Source: Sweltsa coloradensis
Taxonomy: Eukaryota; Arthropoda; Insecta; Plecoptera; Chloroperlidae
DNA length: 64,000 nt
Direction: 5' to 3'
NCBI GenBank assembly: GCA_024449915.1
Contig: JAMZAV010000110.1
Location: 620,001 to 684,000, forward strand
The notes under the pieces were generated by a model that searched no databases, had not been told where the DNA came from, and worked only from the letters and a program-made list of their open reading frames with translations. Each line of letters starts with the position of its first letter. Within the stretch, counting starts at the first letter, position 1. Shown in pieces: positions 52,980 through 64,000 of the stretch. Made by a program: the position numbers and the translations under genes.

Positions 52980-53912
52980 CAGTGCTGTGCCAGATAACCA
53001 AAAATATTAGCTAGAGACAGATAAGATTATCTTTCTAAAAAATTATCTAGATACAGATAATAGATAATGCTCATGAATTGTATCTAGATATACATATTCT
53101 GGCAAAGTATCTAGATGATAGATAATAGATAATTTTACAAAAAATGTAGGCGTAGACCCAATTCAATTTTCTGTAACAAGTTTGAGGGTTTTAGGTCTAT
53201 TGTTTAAATTATAGTGTTTATATTCTTACCTTCAAGTCCAGGCTTAGTGTGTTAAACTCATGCGTTTTTGGTTGAAACATAACCCATTTGATTAGAATAG
53301 GGTAGACCTTCTTTCTTGGCAGAAAAGGCATGGAATAATAAAATCGTTGAGTGACTAATATATAGTAGTCACTCAACGATAATATATTTCAATGATCTAA
53401 CCTACATACACACAATAAAAAATAACAGTTACATTATTTTGAGACAACGGGGAAGGACATAGTTTGACTGAAATGTTTGAGATTTTTTTTTAAATGATCC
53501 TTTTAAAAGCAAGTTCACTATTCAAATATTAACGCTATTGAACTTTCAGAAAGTTCATGATTGTTAGCTTATATAGACCTAATTTTTAGAAGTTCATCTG
53601 AAATAATACGAACTAGGCCTAAGTTCGTATTAAGTTCTTTCAAAAGTTCATTTAAAAATATATTTTTTCCTGAACTAGTTCTTTGAGTGTTCCAAGCTGA
53701 ACGAAGTTAGCAACAATAGATAGTGATTCTGATTTTTTGTATGTGTTATCTAATGTTTAGATTGAGATAATAGATAACATAAAATATTATCTGAGATAAG
53801 ATAATAGATACTTTGAGATCTTGCTATCTAGTTAAGATAATAGATAATGCAATGTTATCTAGATTCTAGATGATTATCTAGATAAAATTATCTAGATAAT
53901 GGCACAACACTG
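52980..53912. mobile_element. 933-bp hAT-like element
   Basis: Left end CAGTGCTGTGCCAGATAAC and right end TCTAGATAATGGCACAACACTG are inverted. Subterminal regions are packed with TCTAGATA/GATAATAGATAAT words. Flanking octamers TGTATATA and TGTATAAA match at seven of eight. The interior contains a perfect 15-bp hairpin (53343-53357 with 53366-53380). No transposase ORF. Confidence 0.75.
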
Positions 53913-54502
53913 TGTATAAAAGCAAACAAAAAGCCCCGTATATATAATATATATATTTAAAAAAAAACAAAAAAACAAGCAGTGGTACGGGAGTACCCAA
54001 AGGGGGTGTGAAGCTCGTCTTTTGTATTAATAGTTTTAAACTATAATAAATAATCAGTCATGGTGCCTAACTTGCCAACAGAATTCAATTTTACTCAATC
54101 CATCGACTCCTTTACCCATTCACCTGTCTTTCTCTGCATTTTTACAACCGCTTTCATCAGCAATCAAAATATCTCAAGACTTCTCTTTATCATGCACTCC
54201 AAACTGATCAAAGAGATCCAAACAACTTATACATACATGCCACTTGTAACAGTCGTCTTTTATACTAATAGTTTTAAACTATAAAATAATCAAACCAACC
54301 GTTGCTAGTTTAAACATACATTTACTTGCCAACCGAATTCAATTTTACACAATCCATTGACTCCATTACCCATTCAAAAGAATACATAAATGGAATAACA
54401 CCATCCATTCAGTTGTTCTTAGTTCGATGTTGGTGGAGGTGCCGGGTTTAAGAGAAATATAACTAAAATACGTTGTATATCCGTGCATTTAAATCTAGTT
54501 CT

Positions 54503-54516
54503 GGGGGGGGGGGGGG
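54503..54516. repeat. Poly(G) run
   Basis: 14 consecutive G inside the left inverted end. Confidence 0.9.
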
Positions 54517-54927
54517 TTATTACGTATGAAAGTTTAGGTGACGCTAGTTCTGCCTCGCTGACACCCAGGGTCACCAAAAACATTCTGTATCATCTTTGTT
54601 GAAGGGTTATGACTTATGAGTAATGACAACAAAATAACAATGTCAATTGGAGGTATTCATCGCTTTTTATCGCTCCCTAATAATATGCTATGTATACTTA
54701 ATTCTAAGTCAGCAGAACGTAGTTTTGACATACACAAATAAAATTGTATACCTTACAACAAAGGTAATTTTAGTAAAGTAGAGGTCATAAGAGATCGGTG
54801 AAATACTTATATTAAGAACAATTCCAGGTTTATGTTGTATGAATGTTCATGAATATGAAGCTCAAAACGTTACGTAATTTCAGCAATTAACACTTTTAAG
54901 ACTTCATTAACATCTTAAAAAAAAACT

Positions 54928-55805
54928 ATGCCTAATTGTTTATATACAATGCAACTTATGGCATTTATAAAGAGTAACTTCAATGTCTTCGAAACAAACT
55001 TGGACGTGCACTCATATAACACACGTCAAAAAAACTTCATCAGAGATCAAAGGCAAACATCGACACAGTGCCAAAATAGTCATTTTACCAGGGAACCTTA
55101 TTTTACAATACAATTCTCTACCATATGAGATAAAAGAGTGTACTAGTTTATCTTTATTCAAATTAAGGTAAAAAATATGTTAACAAAACAATCTTTTTAT
55201 TCTGTTCAAGAGTTCAAAGAAAATTTTCTACTATAGGCTCTAATTAATTCAACATTTATGTTATTGTGCTAGATATATTTAAATGAGCTATAGAAACTAT
55301 GTTCACCACATTGTTAGATTTCTATACTACCGAGGTAGGCCTATACTTCCTCATTCAATATGTGCAACCTAAAAGTGACGTGTTTTTTTTGTATTTTTTG
55401 CCTACACTGACCATTTTACAATTGTATCATGTTAGTGCAACATGTAATATATTTTAAAGCTATAGGCATGCACATTTATTGTTTTTTTAATATTTTTTTA
55501 TTTTATGCTATATGGTTTGACAAAAATGTGTGTCATTATTCATTATTTATATATTATCACTTATTTATCTTTTAGTTTATGTATACTGTACAATCTCAAG
55601 AAGCACGCTAGCTTAGTGTTAGCCTGCAACTGTCTCCTTGTTTTGTACGTATGTATGTCCTACAATTTCCACTAAGTTTATGTAAAACTTTATGGCTAGG
55701 TATACATAGCAATCTTCGCACATCTCTGTAGCGATTAGATTTAATTTGTAAAAATGATCTACTGAAGAATAAAAAATTATCTTCTCGTATCATATCTTAT
55801 CTTAT
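54928..55805 (+). mobile_element. Decayed LINE 3' end
   Basis: Two overlapping frames together give the pattern seen at the C-terminus of CR1/L2-type reverse transcriptases: LDVHSYNTRQKNF in one frame and LQYNSLPYEIKECTSLSLFK in the other, so a frameshift separates them. A tail ending in ATCTT-like units near 55790 fits a LINE 3' end. Only the last part survives; family is inferred. Confidence 0.55.
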
Positions 55806-57683
55806 CTGGTACAAAAAGCTGCGTCGTTTTAGCAATGAACTTGTTTTTTATACATTAAAAACAAATTTTAGGTAGGGAGGGACACTAATAATGGATTGAC
55901 TAAATTTATACGTTTTTGATAATATTAATAATTTTTTAAATCTTTAGTGAATGAATTACTAACTACTCTTGAGTCCGCCGAGACTCAACGGATCGACCTT
56001 ATCCAATTTATTAGCATGTTATCTCAATTCGGCTCAGATCTCGAGCGGTTAGTGATATAATATTTATTTTGTGACCAAAACAGCACAATAAGCTCAACTG
56101 CCCCACGTCCACATCCTCATAAAACTCATGAAATACTGTGCGTGTATAACGATTGGATCTATTCCGTGTGGTTACGGTAAGTCTCACTATGTGGAAACGA
56201 ACTATGCACCCTCTAAACATTACACCCAAGACCATAAAATTAATGTAAACAGGAAACTCGTTTATTTCCTCACTAACTAAACATTTTAAAGCCGTGAACA
56301 TCATCAATGAAATGAAAGAAAACAACAGTATTCTAAAATAAAAATACTGGAAAATAAAAAAGTCTCCGTTTAAACTGTCGTCATCATTATACAATATAAC
56401 ACAGCTGAGTTTCGATCTTGAACTGTTTAGTATCCCATATTAGTCCAAGCGGTTAATTGTCATGATTGTTGTAGTGATCAAAAGAAAAATATTTGGAATG
56501 CTCACATATTGATTATATTATTGTAAAAGAATTATTGATATCGGATTTCTGGTCATAAAGTTACTACTTGAAATTAAAAAATTAGAGTCATAGTTGAATA
56601 CAGTTGAAATTGAAGCTTCCATTGGTAGAAACTCAAACCTACAGATCAAAATATGTTCTCTGCTTTCACAAGAGGGTTTACCTTCAAATAAACAAAAGAC
56701 GTGATAAAGATGAAACATATGAGTAAGAAAATAGTTCAGGATTACCGTGATAGTGGAAAATAGTAAACTTAGGTTATTTTATTGATAAGAAATATATATT
56801 GGGAACGTTCTACTAATACCACGTGACCTTGGAGGTTCCTGACGTGCTTATCCATCTTTTCTTATCCTTCCCTTTTTTTCTCTCTTTTTATTTGGGCACT
56901 CGTTTCAATAACAATATTAGCGAACGGAGCCATCACTTTTCTGTCCGTCCGTCTGTGCTTGTGTCAGGATACCTACGTGACACGTACGTATAACATGAAG
57001 TTTTTTACCTTGTCATTCATTGTCATTCAACGAGGGTGATACAGAATGTTTTTGGTGATCCTAGGACACGTGGAGCGGGGTCAGCGTCACCCAAACTGTA
57101 CAGAATAATACCCGGCACCTCCACCAACACGTACAGAGTGTTTCTAGTTTTGTATATTTATTTGTACTCAGCACCTCCACAATAACGAGAATTAAACAAT
57201 GGAAAGGAACGTATAATTTCTTGGTTGGGTTCTTCTTTGACGATCTGTTGCTAAAGCAGATTATTCCCTTCTTTTAGGTACTCCCGTACTCATTGTGATG
57301 ATAGTGTCAAAAATTTGTGTTATTTTCAAAGTGTATATTTTGAACTGTACGAGAATTACGTATTTCAAGGTGGGCAGATGGTGGGGCATCATCACAGTCA
57401 CTTCAGTGTTGCAGAGTGGGCATTTACACAAGAACAAAATACGCACTGTTGCAACACAAAATTGTAATCAGTAATTGTAACCATCAATGTAATTGTCAAA
57501 TTCATTAAATTCATTTGTACTAGGTTTGCAAAAGGACAAATTAATGTAATTACTTTTTCTCATTTTGAAGGAATTTCTTGGTTCGAATACTAAGGCTGTT
57601 TCATCACTTTCTGTGCAGTACCATGTCCTGTATTAGATTGATAAGCCAATCCATAAAGATTGATTGTATTAATTTTATTGCAG

Positions 57684-57785
57684 CTCATCAAACTGATTTT
57701 AATCTTAGTGGGGCGCTTCCATCATCACCTCCATTGGATCTAATGGACCATGTTGCTGGCTACGAAAACGTGTCCTTCGATGCAG
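57684..57785 (+). CDS. SSUH2: SSUH2 exon: N-terminal PPLDLMDHVAGYE
   Basis: 102 nt (2 nt, 33 codons, 1 nt) after a T-rich acceptor TTTTATTGCAG; donor GCAG|GTCGGT is weak after the first two bases. Encodes SSPPLDLMDHVAGYENVSFD, the N-terminal motif recalled from SSUH2. The open frame continues upstream through the intron, but I prefer the acceptor. Confidence 0.8.
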
Positions 57786-60700
57786 GTCGGTTGAACGCTT
57801 TGATCACAAGTGCAAGTTCTTTATTTATCCCTAGATTTATGCGTGGTAAACGTAATATACATTACCATACACGCACGTTGTTGGAAGACAAACAAGACAT
57901 AGTCATCTCATCTGTCCAAAACTCTGTTATTTGCTCATTTAGGTTTTGGTCACACACCTTAGTAGGTGATAGTATGTATTTCACAATGTAGCCTATTTAT
58001 CTTTAAACATACACTGTGTACTCATAGTAAGTATAGGCCTACTATTATCTTTGGGTTTATAATAATTGTGTGTATGCCTAATCACACACATACAAAAACT
58101 TGTAGAAATACAGCCAAACCTTACACACTCAAAAGGAATGAGATCTAAAAAAAGGGCCAAGCTCATCTACCCTTCCACATTTGCGCATTCTTAATTCATA
58201 AACGTACAGTGACCCATAACAGCATCCTCGAAAAGCTTGGCAAAATAGAATTTGCGATTATTAATTTAAACGTAATAGTTTATCCAAGTTCTTTTTTTCT
58301 AATTAATTTAAACGTAAACATGCAAATTCTATTTTGCCAAGCTTTTCGAGGATGCTGTTATGGGACACTGTACGTTTATGAATTAAGAATGCGCAAATGT
58401 GGAAGGGTAGATGAGCTTGGCCCTTTTTTTTAGATCTTATTCCTTTTGAGTGTGTAAGGTTTGGCTGTATTTCTACAAGTTTTTGTTATGTGTTGTGATC
58501 TCATTACTTTTTTAAGTTCCACTACAAAATTATTTGTTAAAATATAATATTTTTATCAAAGTTGATTTAATTTTTATGGTATTAGCAATAACAATAGGAT
58601 GTAAAATATCTAGGCCCGGATTCATGTACATCCTGGGTATAGGTGGTATAACCATGGTATAACGACGGTATAAGGACTGGTTAAGTCTAGGCAACTCACA
58701 TCCAATTAAAACTTTCCCATGTAACAACAAACGCACAACTAATGTTATTTTACACCTATTTCACTGCATCCACAGCCATGTAAATCATCAGATAATCAAA
58801 AGAATATTGAAAATTTTCACCATCTTTTATTTTACATTTTCAATAAAAGTGACAGGAGATTGCGTGAGTTTATTAATTGAAAAGAAAAGGCTTATTATTG
58901 CCGTAAATTTTGGAATAGCCTAGGACTATCATACCATTGTTTATCTGCATTAGGCTTTTAGTAATCAAAACTAGTTATTTGTACGGGATGTGTCAGAACA
59001 AGGATGTGCTGGCCTAGGGTTGGCTAAGAAAGGCCTAGGGCTTGTCAAAACATGTAGTGTAAGTATTTATTTATCTAGTCCTATAGCCTAATGGAACTTT
59101 AGACCTACACTGTTGTATTTTAAATAATTTTCTACATCTGGGCCTAGGCAGGGATGGTTTCTGATTTGTTTTATGAGAGTATAATGACAACTTTTCTCGT
59201 TTCACACATAGAAGCAAAATTTAAAATGTCCACCATTTGTTTACGTATCGCACTTTCCCGCCTAACTCTGCTTATACCGTCAACAAGTGTCAAGTAACTA
59301 TAGTTACTTGTTGATTGTATGCCTAGTGTATAAGGCTTATTTAAAACCTTTATTTGGAAGCCTTCCAGTAAACTTTTTCAACTTTTTTTTTCAAAAGAGA
59401 CTATATTACTATAACCTTAATGTCCATGTAAAATATGAACATTGTAGCCCCACCCGTCTGGTCAGAATCGCGGGCCGATTGAAACTGACGAATTAGATGT
59501 TAGTAGTAGTAGCAGTAGCAGTAGCAGTAGCTAACATCCTTAAAGTGATTTTGAGCATGTTTCAAGCCATTTTTTCACCAAGAAGGAATGGTCGTACCCC
59601 AATAAATTTGGCATGTGTTGTCAGGTACCTAAATCCCTCGATTGTGATAGTTTTCAAGTTCACATCACGTTACATGACGGCTGGGTAACACCTCGAAATC
59701 ACCCCAACTCTGCTTGGTGTATAAGGTGCTTGAGTGTGTAGCGCACCGCGGCTTGGCTGCGGCGCCCTAACGGGCACCTAGATAAGCCAATATGGCTGCT
59801 GAATATTATTGCTCACCTTATCATTTTGTATTTTGTTTAAATGAAAGGATTAAACCATAGAATATGAAGAATAAAATATCGGTGGAAGTACCATTGTTAG
59901 AATTGTTTTTGATTTTGATTTTTGTTTATCATACGCAACAAAAGTTACAAATAATTTGAAAATTAGTTTAAATAGTTCATTATAAATATTATTTGTTTCA
60001 TTATAAATTTAAAACACACAGGCATTCAAAAGTAAATAGATTTTGACGATCTTGGATTTCGTTAAAAAGTTTAAAATTGAGGTTTTCAGTGTTTTTTTCT
60101 GGCGACTAATACATAATTGTTGTTCCAGTGAGTGTCCCACCTCCCGAGTCAGGCTCCGACTCGTGTTCTGTTGACGACGAGAACCCAGACGTCCCTGAAT
60201 CACCACCACATCCAACTGAACAGCAGGCCAGAGCCGCTCTCAAGCAACACATCAAGAAGCATTGCTGCTACGGGCAACAGGCAGTTAACAATATGGCGAT
60301 CACGAAAATTGACTATTCATTTGCCTACCATGTGAGTTTTGTAAACGTTATCATTCAAGACGAAATTTGTCGAGAGAAACCTGCCCAGGGTGTAATGCAT
60401 GCCCCTCATTGGTGTCTATAACTGCTGTTTAGGAGGACTCAGTCCCTTGCATTCGCCTTGACGACCGAGGGAAACCTCGGACAAAACCTTCAGTCAGGAT
60501 TGCTCGTCTCGACGGGATTTGAACCTGGGACTGTCGGTTAGGTTGCACCTTTATGTAGGACATGTTATCTTATTTCACAATTGGCAATTGTCACAAATAG
60601 CAGCACTGCAGCACCACCGATTTTTAGCAAAATTACGAAAAGTGCATATTAAAAAATCAATATTTTAGTATAGACTTACAAATAACTTCCAAACATTTGT

Positions 60701-63700
60701 GTAAAATTGTTTTGCGTTGGTAGAGAAAATACGATACATTTAAAAATCTTACTACATGACAGAACAAAAACACTTTCGGATTCGCATTAATAAAAAAGTT
60801 CTTCAACATGAAATACTGGGTGTAGTATCTATCTTGTAATGCTTTGCTCGGTCACTATAGTACGAACTCCAGACCTACACCGAGAAGCGTGAAACATCAT
60901 GGGCATTTGCTCCATATGGAGGGGGAGAAGTGGACGGTGTTGACATAGGGCTGGCCCCACAGCCTTGGGACATCAAAGTATTTGCATCTTCGTACTTTGT
61001 GGACGAAGTGAAAAGCTTGCAAGTTCCACACACTGCGTCAGTAAAGCAATGCCATCGGTGTAAGGGTATAGGCAGTTTGCAGTGCTCGGAGTGCCATGGA
61101 AAAGGATGGGTGAGTCCAATTTTAGTTCAAGCTTTAGAAAAGTCAAAACCACTTACAATAAGTCAGGACGGTGATGCTGCTTATGAGGAAGCACATTCCA
61201 TCCTAACACAAACTTTATCTCGGACCTTATTCTTATTATAATTGTCAATGTACAATGTCAGCTCGTGTTACCATTGTTTTAATACTTCAACTTTCCGTAA
61301 GGTTGAGAGAAGCCAATGAAACTGTGTTAACAGTCACAATACAATATAGATAATGCAAAACGTGTAGTTATGTGCAGCTGACCTGCTTGTTTGCAGGCCC
61401 GATGCTTGTCTTGCCATGGCGATGGCTACAGCGTTGATAAAGAACGGTGCTTCTACTGCCGTTCATCTGCACACGGATGTGGGCGACAAGACTGCCTCAA
61501 GTGCAACGCTAAAGGCAAGATCGTTTGTCAGCCGTGTGACAGCACCGGCCTTATACGTTGCTATATTGAGCTCACGGTTACATGGTAAGATTTATCAGAT
61601 TATCATTCCAATTTATAATTCTAACTGTGTTGTTACTTTTTTAACTGCATGCCACATAAATGAATAGGTCTAAATGTGTTTTGGTAAAACAAATCATTTT
61701 TAACAGAGTCAAAAGTTTAATTTTTATTACTACGTAACTAAACCCACCATTAACATATATTCACTATGTTTATTTCTAATTCAACTTTAAACTTTAAAGT
61801 GTGTGCTACATTCTGGAAGAATATCACTAAATATGAATAGAGTTAACATATTTTTCTAACCAAATCGTTATAACGGTTATTTTTAATGCATAATGTGTAT
61901 ACAGCAATTTTGAACTAATAGTGTGTTTCTGTTTTATGCTCAATCAATGGTTTTACTGTGCATCTCGGCAATCTTATTTGTCCAGTATATTAGTGTTTTG
62001 GCCCTAGACTATAATACCTACAAGAGAACAGAAAGAGAATACATTTGGGAACTTTCATACTGCCGTACCCGTGCGTGTATGTACGTGGCACAAACTCTTT
62101 GCAGAAGGCCCTAGGCACCAAGTAATTGAGAAGATATACGTTGGTCCTGGAGGTATAGTGAGTGACTAAGACCCGGGTTCAGTCCCTTATTTGACTGGAT
62201 TTGTTGAATTCTGGACGATCCACGATGCACGATACACGGGAGTAGTAGGCAAGTAAGCAGATGCTGACGTCACAGGCGGGTGAATTGCAGCCAATCAGTG
62301 GTCCCCGATTTAAAATAAGAATCGCTCATTGGCCCGCCGAAACCGCGCGCATCTGCTAACGTGCTTCGGAGCAACTATAGCACTGAAATCTTTGCACTGT
62401 AGGAAGGTGAACACATCGGAATACATCGTGCCCCTGGTGGCGCTGCCGGAGAATCTGGTGAGGACCGTCACTGGCCAGATAGCGTACGAGGAAGAGAGGA
62501 ACCACGTGGAGCCCATCACGGACTGCCCCAACGAAGCGATCAACATGGCCGCGGCACAGCTGGTAGACAACCATGGCCGGTGGTTTCAGGACCAGAGGAC
62601 CTTGAGACAAGTAACGGAAATCTAGGCCGATTATAAACTTTCTTACATCTTGATCAAATACGATTACAGTGTAATAGAGTTTAATTTAGCTTTTAGCTTT
62701 GAAATTGAAACATTTACGTTTCTATTTCCAAATATTAATTCTACATGTTTTACGTTGAGTAGGCCTACCACCCATTCTCACTTTTGCTACTAGCCAAGTT
62801 ACCGTCCAGAATTGAGCACAAAACGATGCTCATAGAAAAAGGTCTGATTTGCAAACGGTTGGAGCGCCGTTACGGTTAAGAAAATTCTGAATTGTAGAGA
62901 AAAGTTAGATCAGTTACTAAATTTTCAGTACCGGTACTTTTGAATGCGCTTTAATGCTAATTTTCGATAATTTAAAGCGCATTCAAAGGTACGTACCCGG
63001 TAATGAAAATTTAGTAACAGATCTAACTTTTGTATGCTTATATATGTCAGTCTTATTTATATAGCTTAAAGAACCTTGTGGATAGTATAATACATTATTT
63101 TTAATCGCAGTCAGATCTTTTTTTACGCGGGAAGGGTCAAAATTAACTAAATTTTACAAATTGTTATAAGGGGACATTTTGATGAAATTCACATTTTTAA
63201 ACACCGATTTCAATTCATTTATTGCATTTTCTGGCGCACAAAGTGTCACTTGTTGATAAAGACTGCAACCAATTAACAGTTGTCTTAGTTCAGAATGAGT
63301 TTCGTCCGTTTGAATGTTTGATAGTTATCTGCAGCCATAAGGCAGATCGTAGTCGCTAAAAAGCAGAAGCTATCACATAAACGAAACTCACGATGTCATG
63401 TAAACAAACCGACTAAACCATAATAAACACCTATAAACTTATTTAAAATGTGTAAATTTGCCAAATCCCTCTGAACCACACATGCACACACATGCATGGC
63501 ACATTGAACCTTTAAAAAATCTTGTAGAATTAAGTAGCTAGTGCATATTATTTGAATGACACAAAACTAAAACTTTTAAACTTATCATTTGTTTTATGTG
63601 CCTACTTGAGAGCTTATAATAATTTCTGCTTCTACTCACAGAATGCATTTAGTTGATGTTTGTAGTCTAAATATATGTGAAACAAAACATCTTATATCTT

Positions 63701-63864
63701 ATCTAATTTGTTTGCAGCGGCAGCAAGTCCGAGTCATCCCTGTGACTGATATTCATTACGAGTGGAAACACCACAACAAGGAATTCTTCATTTATGGTTA
63801 CGAGAATAAAGTGTATGCCCCCAACTACCCTGAAACTTGCTGTTGGGGTTGTACTGTTCTCTGA
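57684..63864 (+). CDS. SSUH2: SSUH2-like protein (six recognised exons)
   Basis: Homologue of SSUH2/ssu-2, a cysteine-rich protein with DnaJ-type CxxCxGxG repeats; the human gene is linked to tooth development, and molecular function is unclear. Exons are 57684-57785, 60129-60331, 60861-61109, 61397-61584, 62403-62610 and 63718-63864, all GT-AG and phase-consistent; 364 residues, or 371 with the candidate first exon. Visible features: an N-terminal PPLDLMDHVAGYE block, KKHCCYGQQAV, WDIKVF, six CxxC pairs (first cysteines at about 172, 183, 194, 209, 224 and 235), YIELTVTW, and a C-terminal HYEWK...YGYENKVYAPNYP region. It ends in CCWGCTVL, a possible CaaX prenylation signal. The true N-terminus is uncertain. 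Confidence 0.92.
57786..60128 (+). other. SSUH2 intron with fold-back repeat
   Basis: About 2.3 kb. Holds the palindrome at 58080-58500 and a short CAGTAG repeat near 59506-59530. The rest shows no recognisable content. Confidence 0.6.
58080..58500. repeat. About 420-bp palindromic element
   Basis: Arms of about 180 bp share ACAAAAACTTGTAGAAATAC, GGGCCAAGCTCATCTACCCT and GCATCCTCGAAAAGCTTGGC in inverse, meeting near 58285. Arms are close to identical. Confidence 0.8.
60129..60331 (+). CDS. SSUH2: SSUH2 exon: KHCCYG region
   Basis: 203 nt (2 nt plus 67 codons), acceptor TTGTTCCAG, donor CAT|GTGAGT. An acidic Ser/Pro start (PPPESGSDSC) leads into ARAALKQHIKKHCCYGQQAV and MAITKIDYSFAYH, a family-conserved block. 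Confidence 0.93.
60405..60547 (-). repeat. SINE head like the 37340 copy
   Basis: The minus strand reads CCAGGTTCAAATCCCGTCGA, then CCTGACTGAAGG and CCGAGG(T/C)TT...TCGTCAAGGCGAATGC, in the same order as 37395-37480. tRNA-like head of a SINE inserted in a SSUH2 intron. Confidence 0.65.
60861..61109 (+). CDS. SSUH2: SSUH2 exon: first two CxxC repeats
   Basis: 249 nt, 83 codons, phase 0 to 0. Encodes YELQTYTEKRETSWAFAPYG, PQPWDIKVF, VPHTASVKQ, then CHRCKGIG and CSECHGKG. These are DnaJ-type zinc-ribbon half sites. Acceptor CACTATAG, donor TGG|GTGAGT. Confidence 0.95.
61397..61584 (+). CDS. SSUH2: SSUH2 exon: four CxxC repeats
   Basis: 188 nt (62 codons plus 2 nt). Contains CLSCHGDG, CFYC, CLKCNAKG and CQPCDSTG, then CYIELTVTW, the start of the C-terminal domain. 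Spacing of cysteine pairs is regular enough for two or more bound zinc ions. Acceptor GTTTGCAG, donor TG|GTAAGA. Confidence 0.95.
61585..62402 (+). other. SSUH2 intron, nothing recognised
   Basis: About 0.8 kb. GC content rises near the 3' end (62200-62400). No clear repeat. Confidence 0.5.
62403..62610 (+). CDS. SSUH2: SSUH2 exon: C-terminal domain part 1
   Basis: 208 nt (1 nt plus 69 codons) encoding KVNTSEYIVPLVALPENLVR, VTGQIAYEEERNHVEPITD and an AINMAAAQLVDNH helix. Markedly more GC-rich than its neighbours. Acceptor GCACTGTAG, donor CAA|GTAACG. Confidence 0.93.
62611..63717 (+). other. SSUH2 last intron
   Basis: About 1.1 kb, AT-rich. Contains a palindromic repeat at 62899-63031; otherwise no recognisable content. 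Confidence 0.55.
62899..63031. repeat. Short palindromic repeat
   Basis: Arms share AAAAGTTAGATC(A/T)GTTACTAA and GAATGCGCTTTAA in inverse, about 133 bp in total. Confidence 0.75.
63718..63864 (+). CDS. SSUH2: SSUH2 last coding exon
   Basis: 147 nt, 48 codons and TGA, phase 0. Encodes RQQVRVIPVTDIHYEWK, then FFIYGYENKVYAPNYP and the C-terminal CCWGCTVL. Acceptor TTTGTTTGCAG. The 3' UTR runs past the window edge; no AATAAA is seen before 64000. Confidence 0.95.
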   Translation, partial: RQQVRVIPVTDIHYEWKHHNKEFFIYGYENKVYAPNYPETCCWGCTVL

Positions 63865-64000
63865 TATGCCATGCACACAACAGTCGGATAAAATACTTCG
63901 GTTCGGACACACGTGGGGAAAGAGCTCACCCTCACCATGACAGTGCAGTGATCGTGTGATCGTGTATGTGTCGTGTAAATGGGAATTTTAGTTATTAGGG

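Larger units (their letters stand above)
54429..57130. mobile_element. Possible 2.7-kb element with inverted ends
   Basis: The left block (TGTTGGTGGAGGTGCCGGGT, then GGTGACGCTAG, then CACCAAAAACATTCTGTATC) recurs in inverse at 57040-57130 in the same relative order. The terminal repeats are about 170 and 100 bp long overall. The interior holds LINE-derived DNA. Could instead be two opposite copies of a shorter repeat. Confidence 0.5.
38728..57683 (+). other. Putative SSUH2 intron 1 or intergenic DNA
   Basis: About 19 kb. Contains tandem repeats, palindromes, SINEs, G/C homopolymers, a hAT-like element and a decayed LINE, each listed. Two minus-strand open exons of unknown function lie at 42804-43009 and 45109-45351. 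I recognise no other coding sequence. Confidence 0.5.

Noticed and set aside
56011..56394. 127-codon minus-strand frame with HEFYEDV, recalling U2AF/ZRSR splicing factors
   Set aside because: Only the short EFYEDV string matches; the rest has no RRM or zinc-finger residues, and no splice-bounded continuation was found.
57578..57683. Upstream extension of the SSUH2 exon frame as the true N-terminus
   Set aside because: The reading continues through a T-rich tract ending TTTTATTGCAG, a good acceptor, and the text upstream does not resemble SSUH2. It cannot be excluded that an ATG at about 57623 is used in some transcripts.

Overview
This is a gene-poor, intron-rich, AT-rich stretch of animal nuclear genome. 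Exons are short with GT-AG introns, microsatellites are common, and the non-coding DNA is packed with small transposons and SINEs. The invertebrate-style MAST kinase, a 5S-rRNA-headed SINE, and the very frequent palindromes AGGCCT and CCTAGG suggest a marine invertebrate deuterostome, most likely an echinoderm. The phylum is an inference and could not be checked here.

Two genes are well supported. On the minus strand, 34808 down to 8426 holds a complete-looking MAST-family (microtubule-associated serine/threonine) kinase. Its 17 constitutive coding exons join in perfect phase, with two further in-frame candidate cassette exons. It encodes about 1,594 to 1,640 residues in the order N-terminal Ser-rich region, MAST pre-kinase domain, AGC kinase, PDZ domain, Ser/Pro-rich tail. 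On the plus strand, 57684 to 63864 holds six exons of an SSUH2 (ssu-2 homologue) gene with DnaJ-like CxxC zinc-binding repeats. A phase-compatible first coding exon at 38709-38727 would make the protein 371 residues and the first intron 19 kb. If so, the two genes lie head to head about 3.9 kb apart. A pair of phase-compatible open exons on the minus strand (45109-45351 and 42804-43009), inside that intron, may be part of a third gene that I do not recognise.

Layout: 1-8425 is downstream flank of MAST, with palindromic repeats and a nested hAT MITE. 8426-34808 is MAST, whose introns carry a 5S-derived SINE with target duplication, a 434-bp near-perfect palindrome, pogo-like, hAT-like and piggyBac-like elements, and a helentron/pearl-like element with about 168-bp tandem units. 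34833-38600 is intergenic DNA with a 65-bp tandem repeat split by a 773-bp fold-back transposon. 38728-57683 is the long SSUH2 intron 1, with long poly(G)/poly(C) runs, tRNA-derived SINEs, a 933-bp hAT-like element and a decayed LINE. 57684-64000 is the body of SSUH2.

The genes are conserved families. The novelty is mostly in the mobile DNA, where target-site duplications can be read directly from the sequence. All exon boundaries come from reading splice signals, phase and recalled family sequence, not from transcripts or searches.
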